A stretch of DNA of 19,839 nucleotides from positions 1 through 19,839 of the forward strand of contig JAQBPZ010000315.1 in NCBI GenBank assembly GCA_028287225.1, written 5' to 3'. Of this stretch, positions 7,701-17,830 are shown in pieces. The notes beneath the pieces were generated by a model. The model saw nothing but the letters and a program-made list of their open reading frames with translations. It was not told where the DNA came from and made no database searches. The position numbers were made by a program, and so were the translations under genes. The DNA comes from Gemmatimonadota bacterium (GTDB lineage Bacteria; Gemmatimonadota; Gemmatimonadetes; Gemmatimonadales; Gemmatimonadaceae). Positions within the stretch are counted from its first letter, which is position 1. Every line of letters starts with the position of its first letter.

Positions 7701-9425
7701 TTACCGCTCCACCGCCTCCAGTCGCGTCTTCGCGATGCGGATCGGGATGATGGTCGCCGCCACGCACAGCAGGACCGCCGCGCCGAACCCGAACCACATC
7801 TCGGTTGGGTTGGAGGGCGTGCCGTAGAAGCGCGACGAGAGGTAGCCGTAGACCGGGCGCGCTTCCAGCGTCACGACGCCGGCGATGAGCCCCACCGACG
7901 CGATCATGAACACGAGCCCGCCGAACGACGTGGGGATCTGGGCCGCGTTCTCCGTCTCGAACTGGGGGAACAGGGTGCCGAAGCCGAGGGCCATGCCGCA
8001 GAGCGCGAGCGTCATGAAGGTGATGGTCATGACGGATACCGCGAACATGAAGTCGCTCACCTGCAGCAGCGCGTTCGTCACTCCCACGATGCCCAGCGCG
8101 AGCGCCAGCAGCGGCGTCGTTCCCACCCAGAACTTGGCCCACAGCAGGTCCTTCACCGGCATCGGGCTGGAGCGCAGCAGCCAGAGGGTGCGGCCCTCGA
8201 GGCTCACGCTGGGAAAGATGAATCGCGCCGCTACCGACGCGAGCACGAAGCCCGCGAGCACCAGGTTCAGGAAGGGGATCACGTTCACCAGGAAGAAGGT
8301 GATTCCCTCGCCCTTGAGCGGCAGGTACTTGATGTTGAACACGTAGACCACCACCAGCACGCTCAGCAGGATGAGCTGCGACCACTGCGTGGTGTCCCGG
8401 AAGAACAGCCGAAGCTCCTTGAGCACCAGCTCGCGACGCAGGATGCCGAGCGGGCGAAGCATCCGCCCGAACAGGCGGCTCGCCGGCGAGCTGCGGGCCC
8501 AGCGCTGGCCGCTCTCCTGCGCCTTGCTGAACCCCGCGGCGAACAGGCTCCGGTGCAGCAGCGCGCCGAGCACGAACGCCGCCGCCGCCGTGCTCCACAG
8601 CAGGTACGCCGGCAGGAAGTCGGGCCGGTGGTTGAGCCAGCCGAGCACGCACTTCTGCACCCACTCGCTCGGCAGGAAAGGCGACGTGGGCGTGCGCAGG
8701 ATCGTGACGAACTCCACCAGCGACCGGAACCCCTCGGGCCGCGCGAGCCGCTCGGGACGCACGATGCGGAACAGGAGCACGATGCCACCGGCCGCGAGCA
8801 CGGCGATGACGCTCAGGATGTCGCGCGTGCGCCGCGCCGGGAACACGTTCACCAGGATCAGCGTGATCGCGGTGCCGATCACCGCCGGCACCACGAGGAA
8901 GGGGATGAACACGCCGAGCACGATGAGCGGGAAGAGCGGGCCGCCATGGTACGCCACGCCGAACGCCGCGAACATCGGCACCGCCATCAGCACCACCATC
9001 CAGCTCGCGTTCACTCCGGTCTCCAGCAGCTTGGCCCCGTACAGCGCCAGCCAGTCCACCGGCGCCGCGACCAGCAGGTCCAGGTCGCGCGCGAGAAAGA
9101 AGCTCGACAGCGCGGTGATGATGTTGGAGAGCAGCAGCAGCGAGAAGAAGCCGATGAGGATCAGCCCGAGGAGCTTGCCCGCCAGGAAGGGCCCGAGGTC
9201 CGGCACGCTGCGGAAGTAGACCAGCAGCTTGTAGAGCAGCGTGAAGATGAACGCCCAGAACCCCAGGCCGATCACCGCGAGCATCGTGAAGCGCGCGGTG
9301 CGCCCGCGCTCGTTGGCCATCGCCCGCGCCCGCGCGGTGAGCCACTTGGGCGAGAGGAGCAGCACGATGGACGGGTCGGGGCGCGCGCCGCTCGCCGTCA
9401 CGTCCGGCGCGGCACCATCAGGCAT
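7701..9425 (-). CDS. ABC exporter permease, large ABC-2-like membrane protein
   Basis: The 574-residue polytopic membrane protein has a short cytoplasmic N-terminus and roughly ten to twelve hydrophobic segments from about residue 46 to the end. The motif FLARDLDLLVAAPV (110-123), with the pattern R-D-(L/I)-D/E-L-L-x-x-P-V, is typical of large fused ABC-2-like permeases in the putative ABC exporter group. The two halves (about 46-290 and 340-570) look like a duplicated six-helix unit. Its ATG lies inside the end of the ATPase gene, overlapping it by eight bases (9418-9425), so the two are translationally coupled and should form one transporter. Substrate and direction are unproven; export is the family expectation. 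The end at 7701 leaves 110 bases before the hydrolase start. Confidence 0.88.
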   Translation of the reverse strand: MPDGAAPDVTASGARPDPSIVLLLSPKWLTARARAMANERGRTARFTMLAVIGLGFWAFIFTLLYKLLVYFRSVPDLGPFLAGKLLGLILIGFFSLLLLSNIITALSSFFLARDLDLLVAAPVDWLALYGAKLLETGVNASWMVVLMAVPMFAAFGVAYHGGPLFPLIVLGVFIPFLVVPAVIGTAITLILVNVFPARRTRDILSVIAVLAAGGIVLLFRIVRPERLARPEGFRSLVEFVTILRTPTSPFLPSEWVQKCVLGWLNHRPDFLPAYLLWSTAAAAFVLGALLHRSLFAAGFSKAQESGQRWARSSPASRLFGRMLRPLGILRRELVLKELRLFFRDTTQWSQLILLSVLVVVYVFNIKYLPLKGEGITFFLVNVIPFLNLVLAGFVLASVAARFIFPSVSLEGRTLWLLRSSPMPVKDLLWAKFWVGTTPLLALALGIVGVTNALLQVSDFMFAVSVMTITFMTLALCGMALGFGTLFPQFETENAAQIPTSFGGLVFMIASVGLIAGVVTLEARPVYGYLSSRFYGTPSNPTEMWFGFGAAVLLCVAATIIPIRIAKTRLEAVER

Positions 9426-10176
9426 CGAGCACGTCCACCAGCTCCCGGGCGGCGTTCTCGCCGGTGAGCTTGAGGAAGATCTGCTCCAGCCCCTGGGTCC
9501 CGGCGTCGGCGCTGTCGCGCAGCTCGGCCATCGTGCCGCACGCGCGGATCGTGCCCTTCGCGATGATCGCGACGCGGTCGCACAGCGTCTCGGCCACCTC
9601 CAGGGTGTGCGTGCTCATCATGATGGTGTGCCCGCGGTGCGTGTACTCGCGGAACAGGTCCTTCAGGATGCGCGCCGCCTTGGGGTCGAGCCCCACCATC
9701 GGCTCGTCCACCACGATGACCTCCGGGCGATGCACGAAGGCGCTGGAGATGATGAGCTTCTGGCGCATGCCGTGGCTGTAGCTCTCCACCAGCTCGTCGC
9801 GCCACTCCTCCAGGTCGAACAGCGCCAGCAGCTCGCGCGCCCGGTGCTCCACCTCGGTGCCTTCCTGATCGTACAGCCCCGCGACGAACCGCAGGAACTC
9901 CGAGCCGGTGAGCTTCTCGTAGATGAACGGGCGGTCGGGGATGAAGCCGAGCTTCATCTTGGCCCCGATCGGATCGGCGGCCAGATCGACGCCGGCGATC
10001 GAGATGGCCCCGCCGCTCGGCTTGAGGATGCCGGCGATCATCCGGAGCGTCGTCGTCTTGCCGGCCCCGTTGGGGCCGAGGAACCCGAACAGCTCCCCGC
10101 GGGGAACCTCGAGGTCGATGGCGTCGACGGCCGTGAAGCTGCCGTAGCGCTTCGTGAGGCGGCGCAGGCTGATCAT
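9418..10176 (-). CDS. ABC transporter ATP-binding protein
   Basis: The 252-residue ATPase subunit carries Walker A GPNGAGKT (34-41), an unusual but recognisable signature YSHGMRQK (133-140), Walker B VIVVDEP (153-159) and the H-loop STH (H190). Signature serine and glycine are kept, although the common LSGGQ is replaced by YSHGM, as in many ABC-2 exporter ATPases of the CcmA/NatA type. The frame stays open upstream into the transglutaminase region in a different frame, but the ATPase fold begins at MISLRRLTKRYG, so the ATG at 10176 is chosen. No clear Shine-Dalgarno sequence precedes it. It partners the overlapping permease. A 107-base gap with a strong hairpin separates it from the upstream transglutaminase gene, so expression may be uncoupled from the genes before it. 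Confidence 0.93.
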   Translation of the reverse strand: MISLRRLTKRYGSFTAVDAIDLEVPRGELFGFLGPNGAGKTTTLRMIAGILKPSGGAISIAGVDLAADPIGAKMKLGFIPDRPFIYEKLTGSEFLRFVAGLYDQEGTEVEHRARELLALFDLEEWRDELVESYSHGMRQKLIISSAFVHRPEVIVVDEPMVGLDPKAARILKDLFREYTHRGHTIMMSTHTLEVAETLCDRVAIIAKGTIRACGTMAELRDSADAGTQGLEQIFLKLTGENAARELVDVLDA

Positions 10177-10229
10177 GCGAAATGCCGATGTGAGAATGAC
10201 ATCTGGTCGGAGTCGTCGTTCCGGGCGCT

Positions 10230-10262
10230 GCGAAGGACCTGCACGCGGTGCGGGCCCTTCGC
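10230..10262 (-). terminator. Strong hairpin between transglutaminase and ABC ATPase genes
   Basis: GCGAAGG (10230-10236) pairs with CCTTCGC (10256-10262). Beyond one A/C mismatch the pairing continues for seven more positions (10238-10244 with 10248-10254, one T-G wobble) to a three-base loop, about 14 pairs in all. It lies 21 bases past the transglutaminase stop and 53 bases before the ATPase start. No T tract follows on the minus strand, so it may be a weak terminator, an RNA stabiliser or a processing site. Confidence 0.4.
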
Positions 10263-10283
10263 GCTCGGGACGACGCGGGTGCG

Positions 10284-11843
10284 CTAGCGAGCGGAGAGGA
10301 CGTCGATCTTCAGGGTACCCATCAGGCGGAGGAGCTCCGCCTGGCGGCCGAGTCCACCCACGGTGAACCGCAGGTGCGACGCGTCGGCGGGGAACTGCCC
10401 GAAGGTGGGATCGACGGCCACGAACCGCTCTAGCCAGACTTCCGGCCAGGCGTGGTAGTAAAACTTCCCGTCCATGTAGGCGAGGCCGGCCGCCACGCGC
10501 GCGGGGATGCCGGCGGCGCGCGCCAGCGCCACGTACAGCTGTGCGTGCTCGTTGCAGTCGCCGGACCGGCTGCGCAGGGTGCCGAGCGCGCTCGGCACCC
10601 CGATGGTGATCTTCTTCTCCAGCGAGTCGTACACCCAGCGGTTGATCCGCTCCGCGACCACGCGCGGGTCGGTCTCGGCACCGCGGAGCCGCCGGGCGAG
10701 CGCGACGATCTGCGGGTTCTCCACTTCCAGCAACGGCTCGGCATCCAGGAAGACGCTCATGACGCCGGCCTTCGCCCCGTCCGGCAGGCGATACGCGGCC
10801 ACGAGCGCCGGCGGCGCCTCGCGGGTGATCGTGAGCGTGTCGCCGAGCAGCCGCTGCCGGTAGCCCTTCACGTCCATGTCGGCGAGGTTCGCCCCCGTGA
10901 GCCTGAGCGTCAGCCGCGAGAGATTCTTCCGGAGCGCCTTGCCGGCACTGATGGCCGACACCTCGTAGATGTCGCGGTCGGCCGACACCGCTCCGCGCGC
11001 GAGCGCATCGGCCTTCCAGTTCTCGAACGCCACCTCGTAGGGACGCCGCTCCAGGGTGAGGCCGAGCACCTGCGTGGCCGACACGACCCGGCCCTGCTCG
11101 TCCACCCAGCCCGAGAAGCCGCTCGCTCCCTGGGTCCCGGTGGCCAGCCGCCAGGCGCGCACGGTATCCGGCCGCGCGCCGACCCAGCGCGACGCGGCGC
11201 GGTCCAGCACGCTGCTGTCCTGGAGCACGAACACGCTCTCGGCCTGCACGCTCACGCGCACGTCCTTCGCCGCCATGGCGATGGGATCGAACACCGGCAG
11301 CGTGTACGACGCACCGGCTTTCGGACGTTCGCCGAGGGCCACGGCGAGCGGCACGAGCGTGGGAAGCAGCACCGGACCGGCGAGCCGGATGCGCTGCGTG
11401 TCGGCGGGCTGGTTCGCGGCGCCCTGCACCACGAGCAGCAGCAGGGTATCGCCGGTGATCGTGCCCGACGCCTTGATGGGCGAGAGATCCGCGTCGACGT
11501 TCACCGTGAACCGCAGCACCCGCAGCGTGCGCGTCAGGCGCACATCGGTGCGCGCCGTCGCACGGTGCATCGAGCCGCCCACCGCGAGGTCCGCCACGAG
11601 GTAGTCGCGCACATTGATGCCGCCGTCGGCGGTGTCGATGGTGGACGACGCGAAGCCGATCTGCCGTCCCTGCTGGAGCACCGCGTAGAACGACGCGCTC
11701 GGCGTGACCCGCATGCCGGCTTCGGTGAGCTGGTCGGTGTGCGGGCGGAACAGCTCGCGCCGCGCGAGCATGCCGAGGCCTCCGAGCCAGAGCACGAGGA
11801 TCGCGATGCCGATGGTGCGCCGGCGGCCCGGCCGCTGGCTCAC
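10284..11843 (-). CDS. Membrane-anchored transglutaminase-like protein
   Basis: The 519-residue product has an N-terminal membrane helix (about 10-27), a long beta-rich central region (about 45-370), and a transglutaminase-like core near the C-terminus. The papain-like triad is visible: C430 in GDCNEHA, H464 in YYHAWPEVW and D478 in VAVDPTFGQ. Such domains act as extracytoplasmic proteases, amidases or cross-linkers; the substrate is unknown. The GTG at 11843 is chosen because it overlaps the macro-domain stop in a 4-base GTGA and is preceded by GGTGGG. A second GTG nine bases upstream (11852) is possible. It belongs to the compact leftward cluster with the TPR and macro genes, and the ABC exporter genes follow it after a 107-base gap, which suggests a cell-envelope function (inference). 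Confidence 0.88.
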   Translation of the reverse strand: MSQRPGRRRTIGIAILVLWLGGLGMLARRELFRPHTDQLTEAGMRVTPSASFYAVLQQGRQIGFASSTIDTADGGINVRDYLVADLAVGGSMHRATARTDVRLTRTLRVLRFTVNVDADLSPIKASGTITGDTLLLLVVQGAANQPADTQRIRLAGPVLLPTLVPLAVALGERPKAGASYTLPVFDPIAMAAKDVRVSVQAESVFVLQDSSVLDRAASRWVGARPDTVRAWRLATGTQGASGFSGWVDEQGRVVSATQVLGLTLERRPYEVAFENWKADALARGAVSADRDIYEVSAISAGKALRKNLSRLTLRLTGANLADMDVKGYRQRLLGDTLTITREAPPALVAAYRLPDGAKAGVMSVFLDAEPLLEVENPQIVALARRLRGAETDPRVVAERINRWVYDSLEKKITIGVPSALGTLRSRSGDCNEHAQLYVALARAAGIPARVAAGLAYMDGKFYYHAWPEVWLERFVAVDPTFGQFPADASHLRFTVGGLGRQAELLRLMGTLKIDVLSAR

Positions 11844-12343
11844 GCGGCCCACCGCGAGATGGCGAAGTCGAGCACCGCCGCTTCATCCTCGGTCTCCGCC
11901 ACGATCGTCACGCGCACCGGGAACGCCGACGTCCGGGTGTGGCGCGTGAGCTCGTCGGCCATCAGCTCGGCGCTCGACTCCAGGTCCAGGTTGCCGGCGC
12001 CGAGCCCGATGGGCGGAATGGCGACGCGCGCGATCTGCCACGCGCTCGCGCGCTCCAGGGCGCTGCGAAAGGCGCGCCGCACGCCGTCGCGCGTCACGGG
12101 CTCGGTGGTGCTGCTGATGATCGCGTGGACCATGAGGCTCACCGGCAGGTCGCCGGCGCTCGTGACCACCGCGGAGCCCACGGCGAGCGGCTCGTTCACG
12201 GTGAGCTGCTTGAGCAGCGCCGCGCCGCCGGCGAGCTCCAGCCGGCGCAGCAGGGGCGTCGTGGCGCCGAGCACCGCAGTGGCCGGCCGGATGATCGCGT
12301 CGCCCTCATAGAATGCCAGGTCCTCGACGCGAACCTCGATCAC
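11840..12343 (-). CDS. Diverged macro-domain-like protein
   Basis: The 167-residue product resembles a stand-alone macro domain: an opening EGDAIIRPA strand-turn (13-21), LAVGSAVVTSAGDLP with V-H-A-I (53-75), and a VAIPPIGLGAGN loop (108-118). The usual NAAN motif after GDI is replaced by RPAT (19-22), and the GGGVDGAI loop is replaced by LELAGGAALLKQ. The residues that bind or hydrolyse ADP-ribose in MacroD-type enzymes are therefore mostly missing. It may bind another nucleotide-like ligand or be a scaffold. The GTG start at 12343 overlaps the upstream TPR stop as GTGA, and its own stop overlaps the transglutaminase start in the same way, so the three genes are probably translated together. 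The macro fold is moderately sure; the activity is unknown. Confidence 0.72.
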   Translation of the reverse strand: MIEVRVEDLAFYEGDAIIRPATAVLGATTPLLRRLELAGGAALLKQLTVNEPLAVGSAVVTSAGDLPVSLMVHAIISSTTEPVTRDGVRRAFRSALERASAWQIARVAIPPIGLGAGNLDLESSAELMADELTRHTRTSAFPVRVTIVAETEDEAAVLDFAISRWAA

Positions 12344-13092
12344 GGGCGCTGGGCCTGACGTGCGCGCTGGTACGCGGCGGCCGCTTCGGCGGGACGGCCG
12401 AGGCGGTCCAGCACCACGCCGATCCCCTTGAGGGCGCGGAGGTTCTTCGGTTCCAGCGTCGCCGCGCCCTCGTAGGCGCTGAGCGCGGCGGGGAGGTCGT
12501 CGATGTGGTTGTAGGCGTCGCCCAGGTAGTACAGGGCCGCGGCGCGCTGCGGATCGCGCTCCACCGCGGCGCGCAGCGGCTCGATGGCCTCGCGCCACCG
12601 TGCGCGCTTGCAGAAGAGCACTCCGAGCTGGATCTGCACCTCGGCGCTCGATTCGTCGGCGCGGGCCGCGCGCCGGAGGTCGAGCTCGGCCTGGTCGTAG
12701 CGGCCGCGCGCCGTGAACACCGCGGCGCGGGCGCACAGGATGGTCACGTCGTCGGGCGCCGACTCGAGCGCCCGTCCGAGCTCGCCGAGCGCGCCCTCCA
12801 CGTCGCCCTTCTTCTCGAGCAGCTCGGCGAGCGCCGCGCGCGCCTGCGGGTTCTTCGGCTCGCGCGAGATCAGCGCGCGCAGCGTGGCCATCGCGGCGCC
12901 GAGCTCGCCGGCGGCCATCGATTGCCGCGCCTGCTGGAGCGCGTCGGACCCCCGGTCGGCCGGCTTCGCCTCGGCGGCGAGGGGAAGCTGCTCGTCGGAC
13001 GAGGTCCGGTCCGGGGCAGCCGGCGAGGACGAGGGCGCGAGGTCGGCGGCGCTGGGCGTGTTGCGTTGGGACATGCTCGGATTCTTCTCCAT
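12340..13092 (-). CDS. TPR-repeat protein
   Basis: The 250-residue product has a low-complexity Ser/Pro/Ala N-terminus (about 1-48), then about six tandem tetratricopeptide repeats from 50 to 248, seen as recurring A-x-x-x-L-G/A...Y/A...A...P patterns such as ALYYLGDAYNHIDDLPAALSAYEGA. No signal peptide or membrane helix is visible, so it should be cytoplasmic and act as a protein-protein interaction platform. The ATG at 13092 lies eight bases after the cutA stop; an in-frame ATG at 13074 (MSQRNT) is an alternative, with GGAG about twelve bases before it, and the frame is open to 13137 inside cutA. Its stop overlaps the macro-gene GTG. It could assemble the macro and transglutaminase proteins, but no partner is shown by the sequence. 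Confidence 0.85.
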   Translation of the reverse strand: MEKNPSMSQRNTPSAADLAPSSSPAAPDRTSSDEQLPLAAEAKPADRGSDALQQARQSMAAGELGAAMATLRALISREPKNPQARAALAELLEKKGDVEGALGELGRALESAPDDVTILCARAAVFTARGRYDQAELDLRRAARADESSAEVQIQLGVLFCKRARWREAIEPLRAAVERDPQRAAALYYLGDAYNHIDDLPAALSAYEGAATLEPKNLRALKGIGVVLDRLGRPAEAAAAYQRARQAQRP

Positions 13093-13100
13093 CACGTGAC

Positions 13101-13436
13101 TCAGGCGAGCGCGAGGGTCGTTTCGCCGTTGATCCATTCCAGATACTTCGCGTTGCCCGCGGTCACGGGCAGCGCCAGCAGCTCCGGCACCTTGTAGGGG
13201 TGCAGCTCCGCGAAGGCGAGCTGCAGCGTCTCCAGGCGCGCCGACCGGGTCTTGAGGAAGACGATCGCCTCCTGCTCATCGGCAATCTTTCCCTGCCACC
13301 GATACAGCGAGCGCGCGCCGGGCAGCACCGAGCCGCAGGCGATGAGCCGGCGCTCCAGCAGCGTCTGCACCAGCTTCACGGCGTCGTCGGCGGAAGCGAG
13401 GGTCGTCATGACGACGATGGCGTCGGTATGGGGCAT
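13101..13436 (-). CDS. cutA: CutA1-family divalent-cation tolerance protein
   Basis: The 111-residue protein matches the CutA1 family over its full length: TTLASADDAVKLVQTLLERRL (11-31, with one-residue shifts possible), the conserved C34 in LIACGSVLPG, Y45 and W48 in the LYRW strand, and HPYKVPE (79-85). CutA1 forms a small ferredoxin-like trimer linked to tolerance of divalent metals such as copper, though its true role is still debated. The ATG at 13436 gives the normal family length; a TTG seven codons upstream is possible. It is the first gene of the leftward cluster, eight bases before the TPR gene, and divergent from uvrA. Confidence 0.95.
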   Translation of the reverse strand: MPHTDAIVVMTTLASADDAVKLVQTLLERRLIACGSVLPGARSLYRWQGKIADEQEAIVFLKTRSARLETLQLAFAELHPYKVPELLALPVTAGNAKYLEWINGETTLALA

Positions 13437-13616
13437 GGCGGCGGAGGGGCGGGGCAAAGGGGGCAGGCGGAGAAGTGCGGCCCGGCACGCCGTAATCTAG
13501 TTGTGCTACCGGGGCGACGCCCATCCGCCGGCATCACGCGGCCGCCGGGCCGACGCCGGGCCCGCCGTGGGTGCCCGGCTTGTCTCACCCCGGTACTTCG
13601 GCGATTTTACCTTGTT
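13437..13616. promoter_or_regulatory. Divergent cutA/uvrA intergenic region
   Basis: The 180 bases should hold promoters for both genes. For uvrA a TTGTCT (13580-13585) sits 17 bases before GATTTT (13603-13608), a weak match placed so that transcription would begin within a few bases of the ATG. For cutA, TAGATT on the minus strand (13499-13494) is a possible -10 with no good -35. GCCGGGC (13555-13561) and GCCCGGC (13573-13579) form a 7-bp stem. No SOS-type operator is recognisable. Confidence 0.3.
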
Positions 13617-16463
<2,847 letters not shown>

Positions 16464-16509
16464 CCCCGCTCGGGCCAGGAGCTCGAGCGATCGACACCGG
16501 CCCAAGGCA

Positions 16510-16526
16510 CGGGACGCCACGTCCCG
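16510..16526. terminator. Hairpin after uvrA, possible terminator
   Basis: CGGGACG-CCA-CGTCCCG is a perfect 7-bp stem with a three-base loop, starting 47 bases after the uvrA stop. No T tract follows. The flanking sequence holds a nine-base near-direct repeat (CGCTCGCTG/CGCTCGCTC, 16532-16549), so the 128-base gap to sdaAB may be a degenerate interspersed repeat rather than a plain terminator. Confidence 0.35.
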
Positions 16527-16591
16527 ACACTCGCTCGCTGCGCTCGCTCCTGCGGGATGACAGCATGAGCGTCCAACCGGAGTAGCGGCAC

Positions 16592-17260
16592 ATGGTCTCC
16601 CTTCTCGACATCATCGGCCCGGTCATGGTGGGCCCCTCGTCTTCGCACACGGCAGGGGCGTGCCGGCTCGGGCTGCTCGCGCGGTGCCTCGTCGGCGGCA
16701 CGCCGGAGCGCGCGCGCATCGAGCTCCACGGCTCGTTCGCGCGCACGGGTGAAGGGCACGGCACCGACAAGGCGATCGTCGGCGGGCTGATGGGCTTCCG
16801 CCCCGACGACGAGCGGCTCCGTACGGCGCTCGAGATCTCGGAGCGCGAGGGGCTCGCCTACCGGTTCGAGAAGACCACCCTGGCCGACGACGCGCATCCC
16901 AACACCGTGCGCCTGACCCTGGAGCGCGGAGACCGGTCCGCGGTGATGACCGGGTCGTCGCTCGGCGCCGGCCGGGTGCTCGTCACCGAGATCGACGGCT
17001 ACCCGGTGGAAGTCACCGGCAACCTCCACACGATCGTGCTCGTCGCCGAGGACGTGAAGGGGTCCGTGGCCCGCATCGCCACCATCCTCTCGGAGCACGG
17101 GCTGAACATCGCGACGCTCCGCCTCACGCGGAAAGCGCGCGGCGGCGACGCGTTCATGGTGATCGAGATCGACGAAGAGCCCACGGAGGAGATTCGCGAT
17201 GCCATCCGCGACCTGCCGTGGGTGCGCTGGGCGTTCCGCCTGGACAAGGTCAGCGCCTGA
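16592..17260 (+). CDS. sdaAB: L-serine dehydratase, beta subunit
   Basis: The 222-residue beta chain belongs to the two-subunit, iron-sulfur-dependent L-serine ammonia-lyase, which converts L-serine to pyruvate and ammonia. Visible family motifs are IGPVMVGPSSSHTAG (8-22), GSFARTGEGHGTDKA (47-61), HPN (102-104) and SSLGAG (122-127). A C-terminal ACT domain (about 147-216) may sense serine. The ATG at 16592 follows CGGAG at 16578-16582 with nine-base spacing. Its partner, the alpha chain, lies 570 bases further on the same strand, beyond an oppositely oriented lipoprotein gene; in Firmicutes the two are normally adjacent. Confidence 0.95.
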   Translation: MVSLLDIIGPVMVGPSSSHTAGACRLGLLARCLVGGTPERARIELHGSFARTGEGHGTDKAIVGGLMGFRPDDERLRTALEISEREGLAYRFEKTTLADDAHPNTVRLTLERGDRSAVMTGSSLGAGRVLVTEIDGYPVEVTGNLHTIVLVAEDVKGSVARIATILSEHGLNIATLRLTRKARGGDAFMVIEIDEEPTEEIRDAIRDLPWVRWAFRLDKVSA

Positions 17261-17270
17261 CCCTCGGCGC

Positions 17271-17681
17271 TCAACTGGCCGGCAGCACCTGAAGCGTCCG
17301 TCCGTTCGACTGCAGTGTGATCTGCACCCGGTCGCCGGCGACGAGCGACACCGGGCCGGACTGCGGCGAGGACGACTCCGCGAGCAGGCGCGCGACGATG
17401 TTGAGCGGGCTGCGATGCAGGAGATCGGACCGCACGCGCAGCGCGGACGTCGAGCCCGGCAGCACGACGCCGAGCCGCACGGCCTCCCCGCCGCCGGATC
17501 CGATCGCGTACACGTCCGCCTGCGCGAGCGACTGGTTGATGAACACGATCGTCGCCTGATCGGTCGCCATCGGATCCTCGTTCCGGAAGCGGCCGCACGA
17601 CGCCGCGACGAGCAGCAGGAGGACCACGTGGCGCGCGCGGCGGACGATCCGCGCGGACTCACGAGCATCGGGACTGGGCAT
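17271..17681 (-). CDS. Small predicted lipoprotein
   Basis: The 136-residue product has a basic N-terminus, a short hydrophobic stretch and a lipobox VAASC (about 25-29), so it should be exported and lipid-anchored at that cysteine. The mature part looks like a small beta-sandwich, with ATIVFINQSLAQADVYAI and VRLGVVLPGSTSALRV as strands. The pattern N-x-S-x-x-x-A-D-V-Y-A-I followed by R-L-G-V-V resembles small conserved hypothetical lipoproteins I associate with Gemmatimonadota; this is recollection, not a search. The ATG at 17681 follows AGGAG six bases upstream, much better than the longer open frame to 17873. It lies between and antiparallel to the two serine dehydratase genes, ending ten bases from sdaAB. 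Function unknown. Confidence 0.8.
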   Translation of the reverse strand: MPSPDARESARIVRRARHVVLLLLVAASCGRFRNEDPMATDQATIVFINQSLAQADVYAIGSGGGEAVRLGVVLPGSTSALRVRSDLLHRSPLNIVARLLAESSSPQSGPVSLVAGDRVQITLQSNGRTLQVLPAS

Positions 17682-17796
17682 GGTGCACTCCTGGTGGAAG
17701 CGGGGTGGACCGGAGCACGCGGTCGTGCGCGATCCGGAACGAGCTGCACGGCGCAGGGGGGATGCCATCGCGGCCATTGCGGGCCGGAAGCCGAGC

Positions 17797-17825
17797 ATGA
17801 CGCCGGCGTAGCTCGGCTGTATCAT
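17797..17825 (+). promoter_or_regulatory. Candidate promoter for sdaAA, likely leaderless
   Basis: ATGACG (17797-17802, four of six against TTGACA) and TATCAT (17820-17825, five of six against TATAAT) are separated by 17 bases. Transcription would start near 17831-17832, on the sdaAA ATG at 17831, which also lacks a Shine-Dalgarno sequence. Confidence 0.5.
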
Positions 17826-17830
17826 TCGGC

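Noticed and set aside
7635..9467. A 610-codon plus-strand frame antisense to the ABC permease
   Set aside because: The translation is low-complexity His/Arg/Gln/Glu-rich, typical of a shadow of a GC-rich membrane-protein gene. The permease has clear transmembrane segments and coupling to its ATPase.
10452..12311. A 619-codon plus-strand frame antisense to the transglutaminase and macro genes
   Set aside because: It covers two recognisable minus-strand genes and reads as biased Arg/His/Ala sequence with no family resemblance.
13200..13616. N-terminal extension of uvrA through the open upstream frame
   Set aside because: It would be antisense to cutA and shows no conserved sequence. UvrA homologues start at the position of the ATG at 13617.
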